Assembly: GCF_034676725.1 (NCBI RefSeq)
Contig: NZ_JAUCBR010000004.1
Coordinates: 1,999,501 to 2,063,500 of the forward strand
From: Denitromonas sp.
Lineage (GTDB): Bacteria; Pseudomonadota; Gammaproteobacteria; Burkholderiales; Rhodocyclaceae
Direction of reading: 5' to 3'
Length of the DNA stretch: 64,000 nucleotides
Below, in pieces: positions 32,390 through 42,927 of this stretch (positions are counted from its first letter, which is position 1; every line of letters begins with the position of its first letter). Below the pieces are notes generated by a model that ran no database searches, had not been told where the DNA came from, and saw only the letters and a program-made list of their open reading frames with translations. The position numbers and the translations under genes are program-made.

Positions 32390-34582
32390 ATGGTCGTCCG
32401 TTGCCTTGCCCTTCTTATGCTCTGTCTGATGCAGGCCCTGCCGGCGCGGGCCGCCGACGGCGGCGTGGCGCTGGTGCTCTCGGGCGGTGGCGCGCGCGGG
32501 GTGGCGCACATCGGCGTGCTCAAGGTGATGGAGCAGATGCGCATCCCGGTCGATTGCGTGGTCGGCACCAGTATGGGCGCCATCGTCGCAGCCGCCTACG
32601 CGGCCGGTGTGCCGCTCGACGAGATGGAGCGCCAGGTGCGCGCCGCCGACTGGGACGCGATCTTCGCCAACACCGTGGCGCGCGACCTGCAACCCTTCCG
32701 CGAGAAGCAGGACGCCTCGCGCAACCGCACTGCGCTGTCGCTGGGCTATGGCAACGGGCGGGTGCTGCTGCCGCACAGCGCCATCGCCGGTCAGGAGCTG
32801 GACCGCTTCCTGCAGCGCCTGATCGGCTCCGCCGACGCCCTGAGCAACTTCGATACGCTGGCGCTGCCCTTCCGCGCCATGGCGACGGATCTGGAGACCG
32901 GCGCCCTGGTGGTGCTCGATGACGGCCCGCTGTGGCGGGCGATGCGTGCCAGCATGGCGGTGCCCGGCGTGTTCCTGCCGATCGAGCGCGAGGGGCGGCT
33001 GCTGGTCGACGGCGGGTTGGTGCTCAACCTGCCGGTCGACGAGGGCCGCCGGCTGTGCGGATCGCGGGTCATCGCGGTCAATCTCGGCACCCCGCCGATG
33101 GCGCGCGAGCGCCTGCAGTCGGCCACCGACATCGTCCTGCAGGCGATCAACCTGGCGCTGGAACAGAATGTGGCGCAGCAGCTGGCCATGCTCGGTCCCG
33201 ACGACGCCCTGGTGCAGGTCGACCTCGGCACCATCACCTCGATGGACTTCGACCGTGTGCTCGAGACCTTGCCGCTGGGAGAGGCTGCCGCGCGCCAGGC
33301 GGCCCCCGAGCTGGCGCGCTTCAGTGTCGATGCCGACACCTTCGAGGCGTGGCAACGCCAGCGCCAGGCGCGCTGGCGGGTGCCCGAGCCGGTGGTCCGC
33401 GCGCTGCGGGTCGACGGCCTGCGCTATGTGCCGGCCGACGCGGTGGCGGCGCGGCTACGGGCGCTGGAAGGCCGCCCGCTCGATCGCGAGGCGCTCGAGG
33501 CGAGCATCGACCGGCTCTACAGCGGCGGCGACTTCGAGCGCCTGCGCTACAGCCTGGTGCGCGATGGCGCGGTGGCCGACCTGCACATTGAAGCGGCCGA
33601 GAAATCCTGGGGGCCGACCTTCCTGCGTTTCGGCGGCGGCCTGTCGGCGGACTTTGAAGGCGATGGCGCGGTCGGCCTCTACGCCGGCGTGTCGCGACGC
33701 TGGCTCAACCGCTGGGGCGCGCGGCTCGATGCCGACCTTCAGCTCGGCACCACCAACCGTTTCCGCACCGAGCTGTACCAGCCGCTGGGGCTCAACGCGG
33801 CGTGGTTCCTGGCGCCGTCGATCGAGGCGCAGGCGCGGGCCACGCCGGTCTATGTCGACGGCAAGAAGCTGGCCGACTACAAGATCCGCGAACGCACGCT
33901 GGGCCTGGACCTGGGCTACGAGATGGGCGAGTGGGGCGAGGCGCGTGTCGGCCTGCGTCGCGGCACCCAGCGCGCCGAAGTGCTGGCCGGCCTGGCCTTG
34001 TATCCGTCGGTGGACCTGCACACCGGCTGGCTGGAGGCCTCGGCCACGCTCGACCGGCTCGACAGCCCCTTCTTCCCGCGCCGGGGCTACGCCGCCCGCT
34101 TGCGGGTCGAACGCCACCACCAGCGTTTCGGCAGCGACCAGGACTACACCCTGACGGCGCTCAACGGTTCGGCGGCCTTCTCCTACAAGGAGCAAAGCGC
34201 TCAGCTCGGTGCGCTGGTGTCGGGCAGCCCCGATCGCGATCTGCCGGCCGTGGCGCGTACCGCGCTGGGTGGCCCCTTCCTGCTCTCGGGCTATCGCTAC
34301 GGCGAGCTGACGGCGGATCAGGTCTTCCTGCTGCGCGGGGCGTGGTACCGGCGCATCAGCAAGCTGCCGGACTCACTGGGGCGCGGTGTGTACGTGGGCG
34401 CCACCTACGAGTGGGCCAGCCTGCGCGCCTATGCCTCGGCCGGTGCGGACGATGGCATCTTCCGCTCGGCGTCGTTGTTCGTCGGCGCCGACACGGTGCT
34501 CGGGCCGCTGTATCTGGGGGCGGGGATGTCGCTGGAGATCAACGAACTGCGCTTCTTCCTGCAGTTCGGCCAGCCGTACTGA
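32390..34582 (+). CDS. Patatin-like phospholipase with outer-membrane beta-barrel (PlpD type)
   Basis: A 730-residue protein of the type Vd autotransporter group. A signal peptide covers residues 1-22. The patatin domain follows: oxyanion motif SGGGARG, nucleophile Ser in GTSMGAIVAAAYAAG (near residue 63), and catalytic Asp in LLVDGGLVLN (near residue 208). A POTRA-like domain (about 335-400) and a 16-strand barrel of the BamA/Omp85 type form the rest, ending LRFFLQFGQPY. In PlpD the barrel exports the lipase, which cleaves phospholipids. The ATG at 32390 suits the signal peptide. It is convergent with and only seven bases from the GntR gene. Confidence 0.88.
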   Translation: MVVRCLALLMLCLMQALPARAADGGVALVLSGGGARGVAHIGVLKVMEQMRIPVDCVVGTSMGAIVAAAYAAGVPLDEMERQVRAADWDAIFANTVARDLQPFREKQDASRNRTALSLGYGNGRVLLPHSAIAGQELDRFLQRLIGSADALSNFDTLALPFRAMATDLETGALVVLDDGPLWRAMRASMAVPGVFLPIEREGRLLVDGGLVLNLPVDEGRRLCGSRVIAVNLGTPPMARERLQSATDIVLQAINLALEQNVAQQLAMLGPDDALVQVDLGTITSMDFDRVLETLPLGEAAARQAAPELARFSVDADTFEAWQRQRQARWRVPEPVVRALRVDGLRYVPADAVAARLRALEGRPLDREALEASIDRLYSGGDFERLRYSLVRDGAVADLHIEAAEKSWGPTFLRFGGGLSADFEGDGAVGLYAGVSRRWLNRWGARLDADLQLGTTNRFRTELYQPLGLNAAWFLAPSIEAQARATPVYVDGKKLADYKIRERTLGLDLGYEMGEWGEARVGLRRGTQRAEVLAGLALYPSVDLHTGWLEASATLDRLDSPFFPRRGYAARLRVERHHQRFGSDQDYTLTALNGSAAFSYKEQSAQLGALVSGSPDRDLPAVARTALGGPFLLSGYRYGELTADQVFLLRGAWYRRISKLPDSLGRGVYVGATYEWASLRAYASAGADDGIFRSASLFVGADTVLGPLYLGAGMSLEINELRFFLQFGQPY

Positions 34583-34589
34583 GCGGCGC

Positions 34590-35261
34590 TCAGGCCGCTT
34601 CGGTGCGCGAGGCGGCGATGCGTGCCAGCGCCTTGCGGCCGCTCGCGATGTGTTCGCGCATGGCCAGTTCGGCGTCGTCGGCGTCCCGGGCCAGCATGGC
34701 CTTGAGGATGCGGCGGTGTTCGATGAGTGACTGCTCCAACCGGCCGTCGCTGAACAGCGAGTGGTGGCGCGACAGCTTGATGACCTTGCGCAGGTCGTCG
34801 ATGACATGCTGCAGCCAGCGGTTGTCGGCGATCTGCTGCACCTCGTGGTGGAAGGCCTGATTGGCCTCGAAGAAGCCGTTGATGTCGCCGGAGCCGGCGG
34901 CCCGTTCCAGATCCGCGTGGATCTTCTCGAGTTGCTTGAGATCGGCGGCGCGGGCGAGCGTGGTGGCGTCACGGGCGCACTGGCCTTCGAGCAGGCCCAT
35001 GACGGTGAAGATCTCGTCCAGGTCGCGCTCGGAAATTTCGGTCACATAGCAGCCGCGCCGTGGCTTGAGCGTGACCAGCCCCTCGGAGGCGAGCACCTTG
35101 AGCGCCTCGCGCAGCGGCGTGCGTGAGATGCCGTAGTGTTCGGTCAGGGCTTGCTCGTCGATCCAGGCGCCCGGTTTGAGCTCGTGGGCGAAGATCCGTT
35201 CGCGCAGGCGCTCCGCGACTTCCTGGTACAGCGCCATGGGCGCGATGCGAGTGGCGTTCAT
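34590..35261 (-). CDS. GntR family regulator (FCD type), likely regulator of the methylmalonyl-CoA pathway
   Basis: A 223-residue FadR-subfamily regulator. The winged helix-turn-helix spans about residues 10-75 (ALTEHYGISRTPLREALKVL) and the FCD ligand domain about 80-205, where Asp and His residues form a metal/ligand site. It is divergent from scpA across a 357-base gap with a strong palindrome between the scpA -35 and -10 elements, so repression of scpA is likely, with an acyl-CoA or organic acid as inducer. The same palindrome lies before the VOC epimerase gene. Binding by this protein is inferred from position. Confidence 0.88.
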   Translation of the reverse strand: MNATRIAPMALYQEVAERLRERIFAHELKPGAWIDEQALTEHYGISRTPLREALKVLASEGLVTLKPRRGCYVTEISERDLDEIFTVMGLLEGQCARDATTLARAADLKQLEKIHADLERAAGSGDINGFFEANQAFHHEVQQIADNRWLQHVIDDLRKVIKLSRHHSLFSDGRLEQSLIEHRRILKAMLARDADDAELAMREHIASGRKALARIAASRTEAA

Positions 35262-35618
35262 GTGGACCTGTCTCCTCTCGGGATGACCTTGGCGTGGTGT
35301 GTGGGCCCGACCGTGGCGAAATGGCCGCCAACAGTTAACGGCGGGCCGGGTTGCGCGTAGCATGATAACGCGAATCCGGTTTCGCTTGCATTCATAATTA
35401 TGGATAAAGTATTATCTCGCCGTCGCAAGTCAAGATCCTGTGCAGCGTCCAGTCACAAAGAGGGCGTCGCTTCGGCGGCGGAGAGGGAGGGATGCTAGCG
35501 CAGGGCGCCGACGGCCGCCCGCGTCTTTCGCGGGCGGCGCAGTCGCCGCCTCACCCCAAGCAGAACATACGCGGGCTCGCTGCATGTGTTGGCAGTGCCG
35601 CTGATCAGAGAGGTAAGC
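35262..35618. other. Divergent regulatory region gntR-scpA
   Basis: A 357-base gap without a convincing gene. It holds the scpA promoter with an embedded CATAATTATG palindrome and, in the scpA leader, a perfect 10-base-pair hairpin (35514-35538, arms GCCGCCCGCG / CGCGGGCGGC, loop TCTTT) about 80 bases before the start. The hairpin could modulate leader stability; it has no T run. Confidence 0.6.
35386..35415 (+). promoter_or_regulatory. scpA promoter with palindromic operator CATAATTATG in the spacer
   Basis: A -35 TTGCAT (35386-35391), an 18-base spacer and a -10 TATTAT (35410-35415). The palindrome CATAATTATG (35393-35402) lies fully inside the spacer, where a bound dimer would block polymerase. 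The same core with two more matching bases on each side lies before the VOC gene (45995-46008). The adjacent GntR regulator is the best candidate to bind it. Confidence 0.65.
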
Positions 35619-37778
35619 ATGTCGAAGGCGCCTGAAACCCCGAAGTTTTCCCTGGACGACTGGCACAAGGCGGCGGCCAAGACGGCGCCCGGCAACGACC
35701 CGTCGGCCCTGAACTGGGTCACCCCCGAAGGCATCGTGGTCAAGCCGCTGTATACCGCCGAGGACGTGTCCGGGCTGGCATACACCAACACGCTGCCGGG
35801 CTTCGAGCCCTTCGTGCGCGGGCCGCAGGCCACCATGTATGCAGGCCGGCCGTGGACCATCCGCCAGTACGCCGGCTTCTCCACCGCCGAGGCGTCGAAT
35901 GCCTTCTACCGCAAGGCGCTCGCCGCCGGCGGGCAGGGCGTGTCGGTGGCTTTCGACCTGGCCACGCACCGCGGCTACGACTCGGACAACCCCCGTGTGA
36001 CCGGTGACGTCGGCAAGGCCGGCGTGGCGATCGACTCGGTCGAGGACATGAAGATCCTCTTCGACGGCATCCCGCTCGACAAGGTGTCGGTGTCGATGAC
36101 CATGAATGGCGCGGTGCTGCCGATCCTCGCCGGCTACATCGTGGCCGCCGAGGAGCAGGGCGTGAGCCAGGACAAGCTCTCGGGCACGATCCAGAACGAC
36201 ATCCTGAAAGAATTCATGGTGCGGAACACCTATATCTATCCGCCCACGCCGTCGATGAAGATCATCGCCGACATCTTCGGCTACACCGCGCAGCACATGC
36301 CGAAGTTCAACTCGATCTCCATCTCCGGCTATCACATCCAGGAAGCGGGCGCGAACCAGGCCATCGAACTGGCCTTCACGCTGGCCGACGGTCTGGAGTA
36401 TGTGCGCACCGGTATCGCCAGCGGCATGGACGTCGACAAGTTTGCCGGCCGCCTGTCCTTCTTCTGGGCGGTGGGCATGAACTTCTACCTCGAGATCGCC
36501 AAGATGCGCGCGGCGCGTCTGCTGTGGTGGCGGATCATGAAGCAGTTCAACCCGAAGAGTGCCAAGTCGATGATGCTGCGCACGCACTCGCAGACCTCGG
36601 GCTGGTCGCTGACCGAGCAGGATCCATACAACAACGTGGTGCGCACCACCATCGAGGCCATGGCCGCGGTGTTTGGCGGCACCCAGTCGCTGCACACCAA
36701 TGCGCTCGACGAAGCCATCGCGCTGCCGACCGAGTTCTCGGCCCGCATCGCCCGCAACACGCAGATCATCATCCAGGAAGAGACCCACATCACCAATGTG
36801 GTCGACCCGTGGGCCGGCTCCTACATGATGGAATCGCTCACCCAGGAGATGGCCGACAAGGCCTGGGCCCTGATCGAGGAGATCGAGGCCATGGGCGGCA
36901 TGACCAAGGCCGTCGAGGCGGGCTGGGCGAAGATGAAGGTCGAGGAATGCGCGGCCGAGAAGCAGGCGCGCATCGACTCGGGCAAGGATGTGATCGTCGG
37001 CGTCAACAAGTACAAGCTGGCCAAGGAAGACCCGATCGAGATTCTCGACATCGACAACCACGCGGTGCGTGAGTCGCAGGTGGCGCGCCTGAACAAGATC
37101 CGCGCCACGCGCGACCAGGCCGGTGTCGACGCCGCCCTGGCGGCGCTGACCGAATGCGCCAGGACCGGCGAGGGCAACCTGCTCGACCTGGCCGTCAAGG
37201 CGGTGCGCCTGCGCGCCACGGTAGGCGAGGTGTCCGACGCGCTCGAGGCCGTGTGGGGGCGCTTCCGCGCCAACCCGCAGGTCGTTTCCGGAGTGTATGC
37301 CAAGGTGGTTGAAGAACAGGATGACTGGAAGGCGCTGAAGGCCGAGATCGAAGCCTTCGTGGCCGAAGAGGGGCGCCGTCCGCGCATCATGATCGCCAAG
37401 CTCGGCCAGGACGGCCATGACCGCGGCGCCAAGGTGGTGGCCTCGGCCTTTGCCGATCTGGGCTTCGACATCGACATCGGTCCGCTCTTCCAGACGCCGG
37501 AAGAAGCCGCCCGCCACGCCGTGGAGAACGACGTGCATGCCGTGGGCTGCTCCAGCCTGGCGGCCGGTCACAAGACGCTGGTGCCCGAGATCATCAAGCA
37601 TCTCAAGGCGCAGGGCGCGGACGACATCATCGTCTTCGTCGGTGGGGTGATCCCGGCGCAGGACTACGACGCCTTGCGCTCGGCCGGGGCCAAGGGCATC
37701 TTTGGGCCAGGCACGCCGATCCAGACCGCGGCGCGTGAAGTGCTGGCCCAGATCCGCCAGGCGCGCGCCGCGGCCTGA
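35619..37778 (+). CDS. scpA: Methylmalonyl-CoA mutase
   Basis: A 719-residue single-chain adenosylcobalamin mutase. The N-terminal TIM barrel (residues about 30-560) holds the substrate region SISGYHIQEAGANQAIELAF; the C-terminal B12 domain carries the base-off cobalamin motif KLGQDGHDRGAKVVASAFADLG with its lower ligand His. It interconverts (R)-methylmalonyl-CoA and succinyl-CoA. The length matches the E. coli ScpA type (714). It is followed by meaB, pccB and pccA, forming the propionyl-CoA module. The start at 35619 removes upstream unconserved residues. Confidence 0.95.
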   Translation: MSKAPETPKFSLDDWHKAAAKTAPGNDPSALNWVTPEGIVVKPLYTAEDVSGLAYTNTLPGFEPFVRGPQATMYAGRPWTIRQYAGFSTAEASNAFYRKALAAGGQGVSVAFDLATHRGYDSDNPRVTGDVGKAGVAIDSVEDMKILFDGIPLDKVSVSMTMNGAVLPILAGYIVAAEEQGVSQDKLSGTIQNDILKEFMVRNTYIYPPTPSMKIIADIFGYTAQHMPKFNSISISGYHIQEAGANQAIELAFTLADGLEYVRTGIASGMDVDKFAGRLSFFWAVGMNFYLEIAKMRAARLLWWRIMKQFNPKSAKSMMLRTHSQTSGWSLTEQDPYNNVVRTTIEAMAAVFGGTQSLHTNALDEAIALPTEFSARIARNTQIIIQEETHITNVVDPWAGSYMMESLTQEMADKAWALIEEIEAMGGMTKAVEAGWAKMKVEECAAEKQARIDSGKDVIVGVNKYKLAKEDPIEILDIDNHAVRESQVARLNKIRATRDQAGVDAALAALTECARTGEGNLLDLAVKAVRLRATVGEVSDALEAVWGRFRANPQVVSGVYAKVVEEQDDWKALKAEIEAFVAEEGRRPRIMIAKLGQDGHDRGAKVVASAFADLGFDIDIGPLFQTPEEAARHAVENDVHAVGCSSLAAGHKTLVPEIIKHLKAQGADDIIVFVGGVIPAQDYDALRSAGAKGIFGPGTPIQTAAREVLAQIRQARAAA

Positions 37779-37834
37779 GCGGCTATGCTGTCGGTGGTGG
37801 CCGCCGGCCACCCCGACACACCGCCCGTATCCTC

Positions 37835-38840
37835 ATGAATATGCCCCACATGCCCACCGAACTCGACCTCATCGACCAGCACCTGGTCGATGGCGTGGTG
37901 GCGCGACAACTGCGTCCGCTGGCCAAGACCATCACCCTGATCGAGTCGATGCGACCCGACCACCGCGCCCGCGCGCGCCGGGTGCTCGAGGCCCTGCTGC
38001 CGCATACCGGCGGCGCCATGCGGGTGGGCATCTCCGGCGTGCCGGGGGTGGGCAAGTCCACCTTCATCGAGGCGCTTGGCCTGTTGCTGATCGAAAAGGG
38101 CTTGAAGGTCGCGGTGCTGGCGGTTCGACCCGTCCTCGTCGGTAACCGGCGGCAGCATCCTGGGCGACAAGACGCGCATGGAGCTGCTGTCGCAGCGTAC
38201 CGAGGCGTTCATCCGCCCCAGCCCCTCGGCCGGTAGCCTCGGCGGCGTCGCCGACAAGACCCGCGAGACCTTGCTGGTGTGCGAGGCGGCCGGCTTCGAT
38301 GTGGTGATTGTCGAGACCGTCGGCGTGGGCCAGAGCGAAACTGCCGTGGCCGGCATGACCGACATCTTCTGCCTGCTGCAACTGCCCAATGCGGGCGACG
38401 ACCTGCAGGCGATCAAGAAAGGCATCATGGAGCTGGCCGACCTGATCGTCATCAACAAGGCCGATATCGATCCGCGCCAGGCCGCCGTGGCCAAGAGCCA
38501 GATCAAGTCGGCGCTGGGCATGCTGCGGCACAGCTCGCCCAACTGGCTGCCGCCGGTGCTGACGCTGTCGGCGCTGAAGAAGGATGGCGTCGAACAGTTC
38601 TGGGCAGAGATCATGCGCTACCGCGATGTCATGCGCGGCAGTGGTGAGTTCGATGAAAAGCGCCGTGCCCAGGCGCAGGCCTGGATGTGGGAGCTGATCG
38701 ACAGCGGCTTGCGCCAGCGATTTCGCGAGCATCCGGGGGTCCGCGCCGAGCTGGCGGGCCTGCAGGCTGCGGTGGCCCGGGGGGAGACCACGCCCGCCGC
38801 CGCGGCCCATCATTTGCTGAACCATTTGAGTGAACACTAA
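37835..38840 (+). pseudogene. meaB: Methylmalonyl-CoA mutase G-protein chaperone MeaB (apparent frameshift)
   Basis: The two halves of MeaB (ArgK family) lie in different frames. The first part ends after KGLKVAVLAV; the second starts near DPSSSVTGGSILGD. Removing one T in GTTCGAC at 38123-38129 restores DPSSS and a normal 334-residue protein with Walker A GVPGVGKST, the switch regions and the C-terminal dimer helices. MeaB guards the mutase against inactivation and helps load adenosylcobalamin. The same GTTCGAC lesion occurs in rhlE and pccA, so this is probably an error rather than a true pseudogene. If real, mutase protection would be lost. Confidence 0.85.
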
Positions 38841-38904
38841 GCGGAGCGGCCGGCCCGCGCCGGCGCACCGCCAGCCAAGAAGTGCCTTTCAGGAGACCTG
38901 AGTT

Positions 38905-40437
38905 ATGCATGAAATCATTCGCCAGCTGGAGGAGAAGCGCGAGAAGGCCCGCCTCGGCGGTGGCCAGAAACGCATCGCTTCGCAGCACGCCAAGGGCAAG
39001 CTGACCGCGCGCGAGCGCATCGCGCTGCTGCTCGACGATGGCAGCTTCGAAGAGTGGGACATGTTCAAGGAACACCGCTGCACCGACTTCGGCATGGCGT
39101 CCGAGAAGGTGCCCGGCGACGGCGTGGTGATCGGTTACGGCACCATCAACGGCCGTCTGGTCTTCGTCTTCTCGCAGGACTTCACCGTGCTCGGCGGCTC
39201 GCTGTCCGAGACCCATGCCGAGAAGATCTGCAAGGTCATGGATCAGGCCATGAAGGTCGGCGCCCCGGTGATTGGTCTGAACGACTCGGGTGGCGCACGG
39301 ATTCAGGAAGGCGTGGCCTCGCTTGGTGGTTACGCCGACGTGTTCCAGCGCAACGTGATGGCCTCCGGCGTGGTGCCGCAGATCTCGCTGATCATGGGCC
39401 CCTGCGCGGGTGGTGCAGTGTATAGCCCGGCCATGACCGACTTCATCTTCATGGTCAAGGACTCGTCCTACATGTTCGTGACCGGTCCCGAAGTGGTCAA
39501 GACCGTGACCCACGAGGACGTCACCGCCGAGGAACTGGGCGGCGCGATGACCCACAGCAGCAAGTCCGGCGTGGCCGATCTGGCCTTCGAGAACGACGTC
39601 GAGGCGCTGATGGTGATCCGCCGCATGATGGGCTTCATCCCCGCCAGCAACCGCGAGAAGCCGCCGGTGGTGCCCTGCGACGACCCGGCCGACCGCCTCG
39701 ACATGTCGCTCGACACCCTGGTGCCGGACAACACCAACCAGCCCTACGACATGAAGGAGCTGATCATCAAGATGGTCGATGATGGCGACTTCTTCGAGCT
39801 GCAGCCCGACTACGCCAAGAACATCATCATCGGCTTTGGCCGCATGGAAGGCGCGCCGGTGGGCATCGTCGCCAACCAGCCGCTGGTGCTGGCCGGCTGC
39901 CTGGACATCAAGAGCTCGATCAAGGCGGCGCGCTTCGTGCGCTTCTGCGACGCCTTCAACATCCCGGTGGTGACGCTGGTCGACGTGCCGGGCTTCATGC
40001 CGGGCACCGCCCAGGAGTACGGCGGCATCATCAAGCATGGCGCCAAGCTGCTCTACGCCTACGCCGAGTGCACCGTGCCCAAGGTGACCGTGATCACCCG
40101 CAAGGCCTACGGCGGCGCCTACGACGTGATGAGCTCCAAGCACCTGCGCGGCGATGTGAACCTCGCCTGGCCCACCGCCGAGATTGCGGTGATGGGGCCG
40201 AAAGGCGCGGTGGAGATCATCTTCCGTGAAGAAAAGAACAACCCCGAGAAGATCGCCGAGCGCGAAGCCGAGTACAAGGCCAAGTTCGCCAACCCCTTCG
40301 TGGCCGGTGCGCGTGGCTTCATCGACGACGTGATCATGCCGCACGAGACGCGCAAGCGCGTGTGCCGCTCGCTGGCCATGCTCAAGGACAAGGAACTGGA
40401 AAACCCGTGGCGCAAGCACGGCAACATTCCGCTGTGA
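38905..40437 (+). CDS. pccB: Propionyl-CoA carboxylase beta chain (carboxyltransferase)
   Basis: A 510-residue carboxyltransferase with both crotonase-like halves. The acyl-CoA binding features GGSLSETHAEKI and NDSGGARIQEGV lie in the N half; GFMPGTAQEYGGIIKHGAKLL and the YGGAYDVMSSKHLRGD block in the C half. It transfers the biotin-bound carboxyl to propionyl-CoA, giving (S)-methylmalonyl-CoA. An AGGAGA site precedes the ATG. It forms a holoenzyme with the pccA product; an acetyl-CoA activity cannot be excluded by sequence. Confidence 0.93.
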   Translation: MHEIIRQLEEKREKARLGGGQKRIASQHAKGKLTARERIALLLDDGSFEEWDMFKEHRCTDFGMASEKVPGDGVVIGYGTINGRLVFVFSQDFTVLGGSLSETHAEKICKVMDQAMKVGAPVIGLNDSGGARIQEGVASLGGYADVFQRNVMASGVVPQISLIMGPCAGGAVYSPAMTDFIFMVKDSSYMFVTGPEVVKTVTHEDVTAEELGGAMTHSSKSGVADLAFENDVEALMVIRRMMGFIPASNREKPPVVPCDDPADRLDMSLDTLVPDNTNQPYDMKELIIKMVDDGDFFELQPDYAKNIIIGFGRMEGAPVGIVANQPLVLAGCLDIKSSIKAARFVRFCDAFNIPVVTLVDVPGFMPGTAQEYGGIIKHGAKLLYAYAECTVPKVTVITRKAYGGAYDVMSSKHLRGDVNLAWPTAEIAVMGPKGAVEIIFREEKNNPEKIAEREAEYKAKFANPFVAGARGFIDDVIMPHETRKRVCRSLAMLKDKELENPWRKHGNIPL

Positions 40438-40448
40438 TCGGTGAATCT

Positions 40449-40485
40449 TGATTGGTGATTGGTGAGTCGAGGTGCCGTGGCACCT
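40449..40485 (+). other. Microrepeat and hairpin in the pccB-pccA gap
   Basis: Two tandem copies of TGATTGG (40449-40462) precede a hairpin AGGTGCC-GT-GGCACCT (40470-40485). Its right arm overlaps a CCTCC that could instead pair with the GGAGG ribosome site at 40494-40498. The two pairings exclude each other, which allows a translational switch; this is only a structural possibility. Confidence 0.3.
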
Positions 40486-40508
40486 CCTGCACCGGAGGAA
40501 AATTGAAT

Positions 40509-42498
<1,990 letters not shown>

Positions 42499-42569
42499 AC
42501 AAACCGCTTTCGCTGATCGATAGGGAGGGAGGCTCACCGCGCAAGACGGTGAGTGCCTGTCGGCGCACC

Positions 42570-42598
42570 GGGGCTCACGAAAGTGAGCCCCTTTTTTT
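42570..42598 (+). terminator. Strong intrinsic terminator after pccA
   Basis: GGGGCTCAC and GTGAGCCCC form a 9-base-pair stem with a GAAA tetraloop, followed by seven T. It closes the scpA-meaB-pccBA transcription unit. Confidence 0.88.
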
Positions 42599-42686
42599 CG
42601 CGCCTGCGCCGATCCCCGGTGCGGAACCCATGGCGCTCCTGGCGCGTCAACCAGTCAAACATACGAAAGCGGGGCGCCCGCCGGAT

Positions 42687-42715
42687 TTGCATAAAAAGGT
42701 TTTGTGCAATAGTAT
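42687..42715 (+). promoter_or_regulatory. Promoter of the KamA-like gene
   Basis: A -35 TTGCAT, a 17-base spacer and a -10 TAGTAT in an AT-rich block. The predicted transcription start near 42722 gives a leader of about 205 bases before the ATG at 42928. Confidence 0.65.
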
Positions 42716-42927
42716 TCGTGCGTTAACGTTTGATCCTTAAACTGCGACCGCGGGCAGGCACCATCTGCCGCGCGTCCTGTCGGCAGCGGCCGGCGCCACC
42801 CCAACGCGCCCCAACCCGAGCGTCCGCTGCCCCTATGAAGTTGGCGAAGAAGCCCTGGCGCCCTCCCGCGCTAGCCCGCCGCTGTGTGCCTGTGGATCGG
42901 CCAGCGGCCCAAGAAAGGAGACCATCC

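Larger units (their letters stand above)
42499..42927. other. Gap between pccA and the KamA-like gene
   Basis: A 429-base gap containing the pccA terminator, the promoter of the next gene and a leader of roughly 205 bases. An in-frame ATG at 42835 (MKLAKKPWRPP) precedes the KamA start, but the strong AAAGGAG next to 42928 and family homology place the start there. No other gene is convincing. Confidence 0.6.

Noticed and set aside
38123..38129. Programmed ribosomal frameshifting in meaB (and pccA, rhlE)
   Set aside because: The lesion is the same DNA hexamer change on either coding strand, has no slippery site or stimulatory structure in common, and these families are not known to use frameshifting.
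42835..42927. Longer N-terminus for the KamA-like protein from the ATG at 42835
   Set aside because: The in-frame extension is Pro/Arg-rich and unconserved, and a strong AAAGGAG lies at the right distance from 42928.
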